A stretch of DNA of 64,000 nt from the NCBI GenBank assembly GCA_947445035.1, contig CANFCK010000002.1, positions 124,001 to 188,000 of the forward strand. The letters run 5' to 3'. Origin of the DNA: Deltaproteobacteria bacterium (GTDB lineage Bacteria; Myxococcota_A; UBA796; SXON01). Of the stretch, positions 33,058 through 42,278 are shown piece after piece (within the stretch, counting starts at the first letter, position 1; every line of letters starts with the position of its first letter). The translations under genes were made by a program, and so were the position numbers. The notes below the pieces were generated by a model that did no database searches, was not told the DNA's origin, and was given only the letters and a program-made list of their open reading frames with translations.

Positions 33058-34854
33058 CTACCGTACGTCGATCGCAGCGGGGAGCATCGCCGCCACGCCC
33101 CCATCTGCCAACACCCGATCCAAAACTTCGAACTGGGCCCACGCCTGCTTGACCTCCGGAAGCGCGGCCTCCGGCGGTAGGCTCGCCTTCTGGAGGTCGT
33201 CCGAGAGCTGCTCCACGAAGGTACGACGGCGGGGGTAACGCTCCAGCCGAAGCTCCTCGCCCTCCGGCACGGCGGCCAGCTCCCGGGCCTTCTTCAGCGC
33301 CACGTCCAGGCCCCCGATCTCATCGACGAGACCGCGTTCCTTGGCCTGGGTGCCCGTCCAAACGCGGCCCTGCGCCACCTCGTGAACGACGTCCCGCTCC
33401 ATCTTGCGCCCCTCCGCGACACGGGTGAGGAAGATATCGTAGAAACCTTGGAGGAACTCTCGGAACTTGGCGCGCTCGCCCTCGTTGAAGTCGGAGATAG
33501 GGGAGAAGAGGTCGCTCATCGCACCCCGACGCCAGGTGTGGGTGGTGATCCCGAGCTTGCCGTAAATGCCACCCAGGTTGAGCTTGCCACCGAAGACGCC
33601 GATGCTGCCGGTGAGGGTGGCCGGCTGCGCGACGATCCAGTCCGCCGGTGCCGCGATGTAGTAGCCGCCGCTGGCCGCATAGTCGCCCATCGATACCACC
33701 AGTGGTTTGCCAGCCTCTTTCAGGCGAATCAGCGCGCGCCAAATGTTGTCGGATGCCAGGCCGCTGCCCCCAGGAGAGTTCACGCGCAGCACCACGGCCG
33801 CCACGTTTTCGTCCTCCCGCAGGTCGTCGAAGATCTCGACGAGGGTCCGGTCGCCGACCATCGAACCGCCGAACATCGGCGAGCCCGAGTCACCGGAGAC
33901 GATGGCGCCTTCTGCATGCACGACCGCGACCGTCTTTCCACCGCCGAAAGAGCTGGGGTCCTCGTGGTATTCACCAAGCTCCGTCCGTTCCTTGCCCGCG
34001 AGCTCGTCGCCGACCTGGTCGCGGTATCGGGCCCCGGTCACCATCCCCCGGGTCACCGCTGAATCCGGGGTAATCGGGGGATCGTCGATCCAGCCCCTCA
34101 CCGTTTCGACGGGGACGCCGCGCCCCGCTGCTACCCCGCTCACAAGCTCCTCGTAGAGCCCATCAAGCATATAGTCCATCGCGATGCTGGCAGCCTCGCT
34201 CGGCTCGGCGCGATCGTAGGGCTCGATGGCGCTCTTGAAGTCGCCCACATGCTCGAAGTTCGACGTGACGCCCAGCTTTTCCATGGCGCCGGCGTAGTAT
34301 TCCGTCGTGAGCGAGAAGCCGTTGACCAGCATCACGCCCGCGGGCGAGATGTAGACGTCCTTGCAGGCGCTCGCGATGTAGTAGGCCTTGTTGTCGTAGG
34401 CGTCGGCCCACGCGTGACAAGGCTTGCCTGACGCGCCGAAGTCCATGATCGCGGCGCGTAGTTCGCCCGCGCCGGCCCAGCCGAGGCTGGTTCCTTCGAG
34501 TTCCAGATACAGACCGGTGATTCGGGAGTCACTGGCGGCACGACGGATGTCGGCCGTGGCTTCGGTCAGGAGCACCGGGAAATCGTTGGGGTCGAGCACA
34601 AAACCGGTGGCGCCCGGCGCATCCTGGAGCTTGCCGTCGACGACCACTTCCAAGTACGTCCCCTCTTTGACCGAAGGGCCAAAGTCGTCTTTGAGCAGGA
34701 TGACTGCGCCGACGACGCCAGCCGCCAAGGTGAGCGCGCCCACCAGGGCGATGCCGAGGATCAGCCGTGCGGCGCGCGGCCGCTTTCGGGCCGGTGCGCT
34801 CCGAGCAGGCGGGCCGGAGGGATTCGTGGGCGGGTCCTGGTCAGGGGTATTCAT
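33058..34854 (-). CDS. sppA: signal peptide peptidase SppA, 67 kDa type
   Basis: This 598-residue protein has an N-terminal membrane segment (about residues 30-54) and two peptidase S49 domains. The catalytic Lys156 is in AYDNKAYY and the nucleophile Ser396 in GDYAASGGYY, the dyad split across the domains as in the 67 kDa SppA. The motif RVNSPGGSGL near residue 360 is the family signature. It cleaves leftover signal peptides in the inner membrane. The ATG at 34854 is chosen; the in-frame ATG at 34986 would lie within the alpha/beta hydrolase gene. Its first 14 bases overlap the end of that upstream gene. Confidence 0.92.
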   Translation of the reverse strand: MNTPDQDPPTNPSGPPARSAPARKRPRAARLILGIALVGALTLAAGVVGAVILLKDDFGPSVKEGTYLEVVVDGKLQDAPGATGFVLDPNDFPVLLTEATADIRRAASDSRITGLYLELEGTSLGWAGAGELRAAIMDFGASGKPCHAWADAYDNKAYYIASACKDVYISPAGVMLVNGFSLTTEYYAGAMEKLGVTSNFEHVGDFKSAIEPYDRAEPSEAASIAMDYMLDGLYEELVSGVAAGRGVPVETVRGWIDDPPITPDSAVTRGMVTGARYRDQVGDELAGKERTELGEYHEDPSSFGGGKTVAVVHAEGAIVSGDSGSPMFGGSMVGDRTLVEIFDDLREDENVAAVVLRVNSPGGSGLASDNIWRALIRLKEAGKPLVVSMGDYAASGGYYIAAPADWIVAQPATLTGSIGVFGGKLNLGGIYGKLGITTHTWRRGAMSDLFSPISDFNEGERAKFREFLQGFYDIFLTRVAEGRKMERDVVHEVAQGRVWTGTQAKERGLVDEIGGLDVALKKARELAAVPEGEELRLERYPRRRTFVEQLSDDLQKASLPPEAALPEVKQAWAQFEVLDRVLADGGVAAMLPAAIDVR

Positions 34855-35947
34855 TGCCCCCAAGGCTATCCACCAACCGCCGGTGCGACGACAGGAAGGC
34901 GACGATGGGCGCGTGGACCTCGACGGCGGCGTGGTCGCCGAGAAGGGGGTCCAGGTGGCCGAAGCCCGGCGGGAGGTCGATGACATCGGCGCCGAGCCGA
35001 ACGATCAGCGGCTCGGCGGCGCCGATGGGGCAGGCCGGGTCTTCCGTCGGCAGGACCACCTGCACGATGGCCGGACGCAGCGCCGCGACGACGTCGAGAC
35101 GCCCGGTCGAGTCGGTGAGGCTGCCCTGGGCCACCCACCGCGCCACCTGACGCACCACCCCGCCGTGGACGTCCCCCGCACCATGCCGCAGCCGACCCCG
35201 CGCCCTGGCACCTTCGGTGTCAGGCGACGCAACGTCGGCCCCACCGGCGACGAACGGCGTCAAAAGCGCCTGCACCCGGCGCGTCGGGAGGACCCAGCCA
35301 CGCGGCAGCAGCGCCGCGAGTAGACCTGCCGAACGGAGCGCGCTGGCGCCCGCGCGGAAGCGCACCGCCGGGGCGATGAGCGACGACGCCGCGAACCGGT
35401 CTTCGGCACCGAGCGCCCGACTGAGGCACCACAGCTGCGCGCCGAGTCCGTGCCCGACCCACAGCACCCGCGGGTACCCGCTGTGCTGCACCACCCGGTC
35501 CAGGGCGGCGGGAACGTCCCGCGTCGCGATGTCGTCGACGGTGAACGGACCCGCGCCCGGCGGCGCAACCGCGCAAGGATCCCCCCGGTGCTCCAAGAGG
35601 TACACCGAGAACCCAGCCGCCCGCAGCGCAGCGGCAAGCCCCCGCCCCGCTTCCAGCGCAAAGTCGCGGTGGCTTCCGCCGAGCCCGTGCGCCAAAACCA
35701 CCGGCTCGCCCGACGCGCCGGGGAGCGGCGCGACGTGGAACAGATCGGCGCCCCATCCGTCGTCGGCCTGGTACCGCAGGCGGGTCAGCGGCGGCTGGTC
35801 GGCCCTGAGAAACGGGGCGCGGTCGCCAGGCGAGAACGCGCGCCACGTCAGCGCCAGCGCGCTATCACCGAGGTTACGGAGGAGGTCCGCCCCATCGAAG
35901 ATCGGGCCGGGGCGGCGGACATCGGGGAGGGTGCTTCCGTCAGCCAT
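34841..35947 (-). CDS. alpha/beta-hydrolase-fold protein lacking the nucleophile
   Basis: This 368-residue protein has an alpha/beta hydrolase layout: an oxyanion-type loop VVLAHGLGGSHRDF (83-96), a nucleophile elbow VLWVGHGLGAQLW (161-173) and a histidine in GFGHLDPLLG. The elbow reads GHGLG at 165-169 instead of GxSxG, so Gly167 replaces the Ser; the codon is GGA. It resembles poly-hydroxyalkanoate or lipase-like families in overall length. Without the nucleophile it is either a non-hydrolytic carrier or chaperone or uses another residue. It lies upstream of sppA and overlaps it. Confidence 0.7.
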   Translation of the reverse strand: MADGSTLPDVRRPGPIFDGADLLRNLGDSALALTWRAFSPGDRAPFLRADQPPLTRLRYQADDGWGADLFHVAPLPGASGEPVVLAHGLGGSHRDFALEAGRGLAAALRAAGFSVYLLEHRGDPCAVAPPGAGPFTVDDIATRDVPAALDRVVQHSGYPRVLWVGHGLGAQLWCLSRALGAEDRFAASSLIAPAVRFRAGASALRSAGLLAALLPRGWVLPTRRVQALLTPFVAGGADVASPDTEGARARGRLRHGAGDVHGGVVRQVARWVAQGSLTDSTGRLDVVAALRPAIVQVVLPTEDPACPIGAAEPLIVRLGADVIDLPPGFGHLDPLLGDHAAVEVHAPIVAFLSSHRRLVDSLGGNEYP

Positions 35948-36288
35948 GCGTGGACAACCCAGCGGGGACAGAATCAGGGAAGGACGGACAGGTCGCGCGG
36001 GAGCACAGCGTCGAATCGACGACCGGACGCGCTCCTCGCCCGGCCGGCGTTGCAGCCAGCAGATGTTGCACAGCGTCTACTTCAACTACGCGCGAACCTG
36101 TCCGTCCTCCGATGAGACCCGACCGGAGCCAGAGCCGAAGCTCATGGAGGCTCTTGCCGCGTCAAGACTTGTCTACCACGCGCGTTGCAGCAATGGAAGC
36201 GTTGCCGCGCATTATTTGCAGCGGAGGGCCGCCTCAGTCGGCGGTTGTCGGCGTTGGACGATCACATCCCGCCAACAAATCAACGCGG
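35948..36288. other. 341-base intergenic region
   Basis: I see no gene between the hydrolase and the parvulin isomerase genes. The region contains a long inverted repeat (see the repeat entry) and two direct GTTGCAGC copies near 36050 and 36185. It could hold a non-coding RNA or a remnant element. Confidence 0.5.
35981..36108. repeat. inverted repeat with 89-base loop
   Basis: The left arm AGGACGGACAGGTCGCGCG is at 35981-35999 and the right arm at 36089-36108 is its complement with one extra base, so 19 of 20 positions pair. The 89-base loop has no gene. The arms could form the stem of a structured RNA or be ends of a small element. Confidence 0.65.
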
Positions 36289-37782
36289 TCAGCCGCCCGA
36301 GCCTACGTACCGGACGATCGTCGCTTCGGCCTGCAGGCTGTCCACCCAGGCCTTCATGAACGTTTGCCGGCGAAACATCTCGAGGCCCACTCGCACCCTG
36401 CGAGCGCCATCCGCGTACTCCGAAGCGTCGGGCTCCACGCGCGCCGTCACCTGGACCGCGTGGGGGATGCCCTTGATGCTGACGGCCACAGGAAGCACAT
36501 CGCCGCTTTTCCCAGTTGCGACGGCGGCGAGGAGATCGGCCACGTCCGGCCCGTCGCCGATGCTCGGGATGCTGGAGTCGCCGAGGCTGAAGCTGCCCGT
36601 GGTGACCACGGCCAACGACTTGGCCTCTGCGAGCGCGATGGGAGCAGGCCCGCCGGGCGCCCAGGCCGCGATCATCTTCGCCGCGTAGTCGGCCGCAACA
36701 CCCTCGACCTTCTCGTCCTTGATCAACTGCACCGCGATGGTGAGCTTCACCTCTTCGAGGGGAATGACGCGAGCGGCTTCGATGGCTTGGACATAGAGAA
36801 TCTGCAGGCCGCGGCCGGTCTTGACCACCCCGGTGACCTTGCCCTGGCCGGCAGCGTCCGCCGCCGCGACCAGCGCCGGATCGACCGAATCGGCAGGCAG
36901 AATGCCGAGATCGCCCCCGTCTTTGGCGCTGAGGTCCTCACTCCACCGACGCGCGAGCGCGGAAAACTCCCCGCCACTCTGAGCCAACTTGGCGACCGAC
37001 TCCGCCTTGGCCAGCAGCTCCGCGTCATCCGCCCCCGAAAGGTCGGTGCGCAGCACGATCGTGTGCAGGTGGTAACGTTTGGGAAGGTTGTAACTACGCT
37101 CATAGTCCACTTTGTACTTCGACTCGATGACCGGACCGTTCGCCGCCAGGTAGGCATCCCGATCCGCGTCCGAAACCACGATCTCGTCGTAGAAGTTGGC
37201 CGGAGGGACTCGGATCACCGTCAGGTCCACCTCGGTACCGTCGCGGGTCCACTCGGCGCGCACCTCGGCCTCGGTGACCAGCACGCCGCGCACCACAAGC
37301 TCTTCAAGCTTGCTCAAGAGCAGGTAGTCCCTCTGCGCCGCTTCGAACTCGGTGCGGCTGAGGTCGTTCCGCTGGAGGACGGCCAAGTACGTCTTTTCGT
37401 CAAAGACGCCGTCCTTCTGAAAGGACTCCTGCGCGCGGGCCCAACGGACGACCTCGGCATCGGACACCGCGAGGCCCAAGCGCCGGGCCTCCTGCAACTG
37501 CAGGTGCTGGCTGATCAACTGGTCCATCGTCGAACTGAAGAGGCGCGCGCGCTGGTCGTCGTCCAGGTCGGCCCCCGCGCGGCGGTAGTTGCTGCGGACC
37601 GCCTGATCGAACTCGGTGCGGCTGACCGTCTCGCCATTGACGGTCGCGGCCATGCCGCCGGCACAACCCTCCCCACTGGCGCTTTGGCCGCCCGCGAAGG
37701 CGAAGATCGCGGCCACGACGATGATGATGAACCGAGTGCTGGTGCTCTCAGTGCTCGCGCGCAGCCTCTCGATCACGTTCAT
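36289..37782 (-). CDS. parvulin-type peptidyl-prolyl isomerase (SurA/PpiD-like)
   Basis: About 497 residues. An N-terminal membrane segment lies at about residues 17-32 (FIIIVVAAIFAFAGG). A SurA_N/PpiD-type helical chaperone domain follows, then a parvulin PPIase domain at about residues 240-340 with HTIVLRT, LARRWSEDLSAKDGGDLGIL and VKTGRGLQILYV. PpiD is anchored in the inner membrane and helps outer-membrane proteins fold in the periplasm. The ATG at 37782 is chosen because of the membrane segment; the upstream ATG at 37863 is less likely. It is divergent from mreB, 202 bases away. Confidence 0.85.
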   Translation of the reverse strand: MNVIERLRASTESTSTRFIIIVVAAIFAFAGGQSASGEGCAGGMAATVNGETVSRTEFDQAVRSNYRRAGADLDDDQRARLFSSTMDQLISQHLQLQEARRLGLAVSDAEVVRWARAQESFQKDGVFDEKTYLAVLQRNDLSRTEFEAAQRDYLLLSKLEELVVRGVLVTEAEVRAEWTRDGTEVDLTVIRVPPANFYDEIVVSDADRDAYLAANGPVIESKYKVDYERSYNLPKRYHLHTIVLRTDLSGADDAELLAKAESVAKLAQSGGEFSALARRWSEDLSAKDGGDLGILPADSVDPALVAAADAAGQGKVTGVVKTGRGLQILYVQAIEAARVIPLEEVKLTIAVQLIKDEKVEGVAADYAAKMIAAWAPGGPAPIALAEAKSLAVVTTGSFSLGDSSIPSIGDGPDVADLLAAVATGKSGDVLPVAVSIKGIPHAVQVTARVEPDASEYADGARRVRVGLEMFRRQTFMKAWVDSLQAEATIVRYVGSGG

Positions 37783-37873
37783 GCGGGCGCGGCTAACACA
37801 TGCGGGGGGAAACGGCCGCGCCCGGTCGGCGCGGCGAACAAGCAAGAATTCCCCGATTTGCACGCGTGTGCTC

Positions 37874-37932
37874 TTGTCATGTCAAGGGAAATCACGATAT
37901 CCTCGACTCCCCGGCGCTTCGTCCCACGAAGC
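37874..37932 (+). promoter_or_regulatory. mreB leader: probable promoter and hairpin
   Basis: TTGTCA at 37874-37879 and TATCCT at 37898-37903 are 18 bases apart and match a sigma-70-type promoter. Downstream, GCTTCGT-CCC-ACGAAGC (37916-37932) forms a perfect 7-bp hairpin followed by CCACTTTT. It lies in the mreB untranslated leader, 52 bases before the ATG, and may affect expression. Confidence 0.4.
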
Positions 37933-37984
37933 CCACTTTTCCCCGCCGTCGTCCGCCCCTCGCCCCCCTCCCCCCGGGTGTCCA

Positions 37985-39010
37985 ATGTTCAGCTCCTTCC
38001 TCGGTTTGTTCTCGCAGGACATGGCCATCGATCTCGGCACCGCCAACACGTTGGTGTACGTCAAGGGTCGGGGGGTCGTTTGCAACGAGCCCTCGGTCGT
38101 CGCCGTCCACCATGACCGCAAGGGCAACAAGAAGGTGGTCGCCGTCGGCACCCAGGCCAAGGCGATGATCGGGCGTTGCCCCACCGACATCCAGGCGATC
38201 CGCCCGCTGAAGGACGGCGTCATCGCTGACTTCGAGGTGACCGAGCAGATGCTCCGCTACTTCATCGAGCGCGTCAACGGTCGCAAGAGCTTCATCGCCC
38301 CGAGGATGGTGGTCTGCATCCCCTACGGCACCACCGAGGTGGAAAAGCGTGCGGTTCGTGAGAGCGCCGAGAGCGCCGGCGCGCGCGAAGTACACCTGAT
38401 CGAAGAGCCCCTCGCCGCCGCCATCGGCGCCGACCTGCCGATCACCGAGCCGACCGGAAACATGGTCGTGGACGTGGGCGGCGGCACCACCGAGGTGGCG
38501 GTCATCTCCATGGCGGGGATCGTCTACAGCCGTAGCATCAAGGTCGGTGGGGACCACATGGACGACGCGATCACCCTGCACATGCGCCGGCGCCACGACC
38601 TCCTGATCGGGCCCCGCACTGCGGAGGAGGTCAAGATCCGCCTCGGCAACGCCATCCACGACGGTCGTGTCGACGAGATGGCGGTGCGTGGTCGCGACCT
38701 GATCCGCGGCTTTCCCCGGATCGTCACCGTGCACAGCGACGAGATCCGCGCCGCCCTCGAAGAGCCCGTCAGCCTCATCGTCGAGGCGGTCCGCGCCTCG
38801 TTGGAGCGCACCCCGCCCGAACTTGTCGGCGACATCATGGAGCGCGGCATCATCATGACCGGCGGCGGCGCGATGCTCCGCGGCCTCGATCAGTGCTTGT
38901 CAGAAGCGGTAGGCCTACCGGTCTTGCTTTGCGACGATCCGATGTCGGCGGTAGTGAAGGGCAGCGGGCGCGCGCTCGAAGAGATGAATCTGCTGTCGGC
39001 GCTGGGCTAG
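37985..39010 (+). CDS. mreB: rod-shape-determining actin-like protein
   Basis: This 341-residue protein is a near full-length MreB. It has the phosphate-1 loop DMAIDLGTANTLVYVKG, the VVDVGGGTTEVAV phosphate-2 segment, the GGDHMDDAI loop and the TGGGAMLRGLD adenosine motif. MreB forms membrane-bound filaments that guide side-wall synthesis. The start at 37985 (MFSSFLGLFSQD) gives an amphipathic N-terminus that can bind the membrane. Its 3' end overlaps the antisense end of a GGDEF-like gene by 96 bases. Confidence 0.97.
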   Translation: MFSSFLGLFSQDMAIDLGTANTLVYVKGRGVVCNEPSVVAVHHDRKGNKKVVAVGTQAKAMIGRCPTDIQAIRPLKDGVIADFEVTEQMLRYFIERVNGRKSFIAPRMVVCIPYGTTEVEKRAVRESAESAGAREVHLIEEPLAAAIGADLPITEPTGNMVVDVGGGTTEVAVISMAGIVYSRSIKVGGDHMDDAITLHMRRRHDLLIGPRTAEEVKIRLGNAIHDGRVDEMAVRGRDLIRGFPRIVTVHSDEIRAALEEPVSLIVEAVRASLERTPPELVGDIMERGIIMTGGGAMLRGLDQCLSEAVGLPVLLCDDPMSAVVKGSGRALEEMNLLSALG

Positions 39011-39847
39011 CGTCACCCGCGCTGACCGCTGATTGCGGCCGGGCGGCCTGCATCGTCGAGTCGGTCGCGCCGCCGCGATCAGGTCGCCGGCGTCGGTGAC
39101 ATCGAGCGGGCCGGCCACGCACAGGCCGATCTCCAAGTCCAAGGGGACGGCGTGCAACCAGCGGAGGAGGAAGACCTCGGCGCCCTCGCGCGTGCAGTCG
39201 GGAAGGGCCACACAGAGCTCCTGTCCCCCGGTCCGGCTGATGATGTCGGTCACCCGACCAGCCGCCCTGGCGCCGGACACGAGCGAGGAAAGCGCGACCT
39301 CGAGCTGCTGCCCCGGGCCGACCTGGCTCGCGGCGAAGGCGTACCCATCCATGCGGACGCCATGATCGAACGCGACGAGCCGGCGGAAAGGCGACCGTGC
39401 CTCGGATGTCACCCGGGCGGCGTCCATCGTCGCCTCGACGGACTGGGCGAGGGCTTCGGCGATGACCACCAAGGCGTGGGCATCGAGACCGAGCCACGCG
39501 TGCGTCGCCCCGAGGTGGACGCGCCGATTGGCCACAACCACGTCATACGCCACCCGGAAGAACACCCCGAGGGCGGCCTCGCTTACGAGGAGACTCAGCC
39601 GCGGCGTGGCGCGATGGCCAGCCCAGGGGAGGCCGGCGAGCTCCAGCGCGGCGCGCTCGCAAATGGGCGCGGCGTTCCTGCCGACGAGCTTCCGCAAAAG
39701 GGCGACTGTTGGCTCCAACTCGGTAGTCAGCCCGTACAAGGACCGGCGCTGGGCCAGCTCGCGCTCACTGACGGGCGAGAGAACAAACGATTCCGGGGCA
39801 GATGGAGCGGGCGTGGGCAACTCCCACGTCCTGGATCGGTGAGACAC
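38915..39847 (-). CDS. degenerate GGDEF-domain protein
   Basis: This 310-residue protein aligns with the GGDEF fold from LVAFDHGVRMDGYA (like LLLxDxDxFK) through GPGQQLEVALSSLVSG to RTGGQELCVALPDC at 205-217 and LEIGLCVAG. The signature reads GGQEL instead of GGDEF/GGEEF, so the catalytic acidic residue is absent and cyclase activity is unlikely. An N-terminal part of about 150 residues has no clear family. It starts with GTG at 39847, preceded by AAAGG seven bases upstream. metK lies 111 bases upstream in the same direction. It may sense or bind c-di-GMP or GTP. Its last codons run 96 bases into mreB antisense. Confidence 0.6.
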   Translation of the reverse strand: MSHRSRTWELPTPAPSAPESFVLSPVSERELAQRRSLYGLTTELEPTVALLRKLVGRNAAPICERAALELAGLPWAGHRATPRLSLLVSEAALGVFFRVAYDVVVANRRVHLGATHAWLGLDAHALVVIAEALAQSVEATMDAARVTSEARSPFRRLVAFDHGVRMDGYAFAASQVGPGQQLEVALSSLVSGARAAGRVTDIISRTGGQELCVALPDCTREGAEVFLLRWLHAVPLDLEIGLCVAGPLDVTDAGDLIAAARPTRRCRPPGRNQRSARVTLAQRRQQIHLFERAPAALHYRRHRIVAKQDR

Positions 39848-39958
39848 TCGATCGCCTTTATCGCTTTCTTCGATTATTCCAGCGTCGCGATACGTCCGCC
39901 AGTTGTCCGCCTCCGTCTTCGCGAATCTCCGACGGAGAACAGCCGGGCGCTGGCGCCT

Positions 39959-41128
39959 CTACAGCCCGACCGCGGCCTTGACTTCGGCGACCTTGTCCGT
40001 CCGCTCCCACGTGAAATCGGCGTCATCACGGCCGAAGTGACCGTAGGCCGCCGTCTTGCGGTAGATCGGACGGAGCAGATTCAGGTGCTTGATGAGCTGG
40101 CCGGGCTTGACCGGGAAGATCTCCCGGATGCAGCTGTTGATGCGCTCTTCAGAGACGTGGGCGGTCCCGAAGGTCTCCACGTTCACGCTCATGGGCTCGG
40201 CGACGCCGATGGCATAGGCGAGCTGCACCAGGGCGCGGTCGCAAGCGCCGGCGGCAACGAGGTTTTTGGCGATGTAGCGGCCCATGTAGGCGGCGCTGCG
40301 ATCGACTTTCGACGGGTCCTTGCCGGAGAAGGCGCCGCCGCCGTGGGCGCCGTGACCGCCGTAGGTGTCGACGATGATCTTGCGGCCCGTGAGGCCGGAG
40401 TCGCCCATCGGGCCGCCGATCACAAAGTTGCCCGTGGGATTGATGTGGAACTTGGTGCCGCTGTCCAGCAGCTCGGCGGGAAGCACCTTGCGGCACAGCT
40501 CGTCACGAATCTGCGCTTCGATCAGGGCATGTTCGCGGGGATCGTGCTGTGTGGAGACCACCACCGCATCGATGCGAGCGATCTTGCCGTCTCGATACTC
40601 GATGGTGACCTGCGACTTGCTGTCGGGGCGCACCCAGGACCAGTCCTTGTGGTTCTTGCGAAGCCAAGCCAGACGCTCCATGAGCCGGTGGCTGAACTGC
40701 AACGTCGCCGGCATGAGCTCGGGCGTTTCGTTGATGGCGTAGCCGAACATGATGCCCTGATCGCCGGCGCCCTGTTCTTTGTGGAGGCCTTCGCCCGCGG
40801 TCACGCCGACGCTGATGTCGGGGGACTGCTGCTCGAGCGCCACCATCACCGCGCAGGTGTTGCCGTCAAAACCTTTGTCGCTGTGGTTGAAGCCGATCTC
40901 GTTGACCACCCGACGGATGATCGGCGGGTAGTCGATGGCCGCGGACGAGGTGATCTCGCCGGCGACGACCACGAGGCCGGTCTTGACCAGCGTCTCGCAA
41001 GCCACGCGGGCGGTCGGGCACTTTTCAAGGTGCGCGTCCAAGATCGCATCGCTGATCTGGTCGCACATCTTGTCGGGATGGCCCTCGGAGACGGATTCGG
41101 AAGTGAAGAAGTAGTTCTTCAGGGCCAT
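39959..41128 (-). CDS. metK: S-adenosylmethionine synthetase
   Basis: This 389-residue protein is MetK, which makes SAM from methionine and ATP. Signatures are [14 protein letters not shown] (residues about 11-24), [12 protein letters not shown], and [20 protein letters not shown] with the phosphate-binding loop. The ATG at 41128 ([12 protein letters not shown]) is preceded by AGAGG, 9 bases upstream. It is divergent from potA with 106 bases between. SAM is also the precursor for the aminopropyl donor in spermidine synthesis, which may be relevant to the next operon. Confidence 0.97.
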   Translation of the reverse strand: MALKNYFFTSESVSEGHPDKMCDQISDAILDAHLEKCPTARVACETLVKTGLVVVAGEITSSAAIDYPPIIRRVVNEIGFNHSDKGFDGNTCAVMVALEQQSPDISVGVTAGEGLHKEQGAGDQGIMFGYAINETPELMPATLQFSHRLMERLAWLRKNHKDWSWVRPDSKSQVTIEYRDGKIARIDAVVVSTQHDPREHALIEAQIRDELCRKVLPAELLDSGTKFHINPTGNFVIGGPMGDSGLTGRKIIVDTYGGHGAHGGGAFSGKDPSKVDRSAAYMGRYIAKNLVAAGACDRALVQLAYAIGVAEPMSVNVETFGTAHVSEERINSCIREIFPVKPGQLIKHLNLLRPIYRKTAAYGHFGRDDADFTWERTDKVAEVKAAVGL

Positions 41129-41234
41129 GATGGGTACCTCTGGAAAGCGGCGCAATCTCGCCGGTCAAGGCGGTGTCGTCAAGGTGACTTTGTGGTGGCC
41201 CCCATCACGCCGCCTTCTGATATGCTCCGCGGCC

Positions 41235-42278
41235 ATGAGCGTCCCGGTCGTCGAGTTCCGAAACGTCAACAAGACCTTCGGTGCGCACAAGGCTGCCCGA
41301 AACATCTCTTTCTCCATCGACAACGGGGAGTTCTTCTCGATCCTCGGGCCCTCGGGGTGCGGCAAGACCACCACGCTCCGCCTGTTAGCCGGCTTCGAGG
41401 AGCCAGATGTAGACGGCGGCGAAGTGCGTATCCACGGCGAGGTCGTGAATCAGCGCCGCCCCTACGAGCGCAAGTTGGCGATGGTCTTTCAAAACTACGC
41501 CCTCTTCCCGCACCTGAGCGTCGAAAAGAATGTGGCCTTCGGTCTGGAGCGCCAGAAGGTGCCGACGGGGGAGATCGGAGATCGCGTCAAGGCGGCCCTG
41601 GACATGGTGCGCCTGGACCCCACCACCTTCGGATCGCGCGCTCCTGCCGCCCTTTCAGGAGGTCAACGGCAACGCGTGGCGCTGGCACGTGCGCTGGTCC
41701 TTCGGCCGACGTTGCTCTTGCTCGATGAGCCCCTCGGCGCGTTGGACCTGAAGCTGCGCAAAGAGATGCAGTTCGAGCTCAAGTCGCTCAACCGGCGGCT
41801 CGGCATCACCTTTGTCTACGTCACCCACGACCAGGAAGAAGCGCTCACCATGTCCGACCGCATCGCGGTCATGGACAACGCCCGCGTCGCCCAGTTGGGC
41901 ACACCCCCCGAGATCTACGAGCAGCCCCGCACCGCATTCGTGGCGCGGTTCATCGGCGAAAGCAACTTTCTCGACGGCGCCACCGCCGGCGTCGGCGACA
42001 AAGGGGTCACCTACGCATTGCGGCCGGAACGGCTCGATCTGCTGGCACCGGACAGCGCCGCATCGGGCAAGACCCAGCTGCCCGCAGCGGTCAAGGCCGT
42101 CGTGTACCGCGGGGAGATGTTGCACGTCCGGGTGGTGCTTGACGACGGCACGGAGCTCGTCGCCGCCAGCCGCAACGAGGGTCAGCTGCGCAGCCCGGTG
42201 CCCTGGAAAGAAGGCGCCCGCTGCCTCGCAGCGTTCTCAACCGACGATCTCCGCCGCCTTGAGGCCGAGCCCGCATGA
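41235..42278 (+). CDS. potA: spermidine/putrescine ABC transporter ATP-binding protein
   Basis: This 347-residue protein has Walker A GPSGCGKTTT (38-47), the Q-loop, signature LSGGQRQRVALARAL, Walker B LLLLDEPLGALD and the switch His in VTHDQEEAL, then a C-terminal TOBE domain (from about residue 280) typical of the PotA/MalK/FbpC group. It powers uptake through PotB and PotC. Start ATG 41235; a longer frame starts at 41127 but is upstream of the likely site. The order potA-B-C-D is the standard spermidine/putrescine (or spermidine-preferential) arrangement. Confidence 0.93.
   Translation: MSVPVVEFRNVNKTFGAHKAARNISFSIDNGEFFSILGPSGCGKTTTLRLLAGFEEPDVDGGEVRIHGEVVNQRRPYERKLAMVFQNYALFPHLSVEKNVAFGLERQKVPTGEIGDRVKAALDMVRLDPTTFGSRAPAALSGGQRQRVALARALVLRPTLLLLDEPLGALDLKLRKEMQFELKSLNRRLGITFVYVTHDQEEALTMSDRIAVMDNARVAQLGTPPEIYEQPRTAFVARFIGESNFLDGATAGVGDKGVTYALRPERLDLLAPDSAASGKTQLPAAVKAVVYRGEMLHVRVVLDDGTELVAASRNEGQLRSPVPWKEGARCLAAFSTDDLRRLEAEPA

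Noticed and set aside
36160..36250. tRNA-like or small RNA gene
   Set aside because: I scanned for a tRNA T-loop (GTTCGAATC) and found none in the window; the region has no other RNA signature.
35950..38115. Open frame of 721 codons on the plus strand
   Set aside because: It runs across the isomerase gene antisense and across the intergenic repeat. It has no recognisable domain and no plausible start.
41129..41234. SAM riboswitch upstream of metK
   Set aside because: The 106-base divergent gap shows no SAM-I, SAM-II or SAM/SAH aptamer pattern that I can recognise; it is also short.
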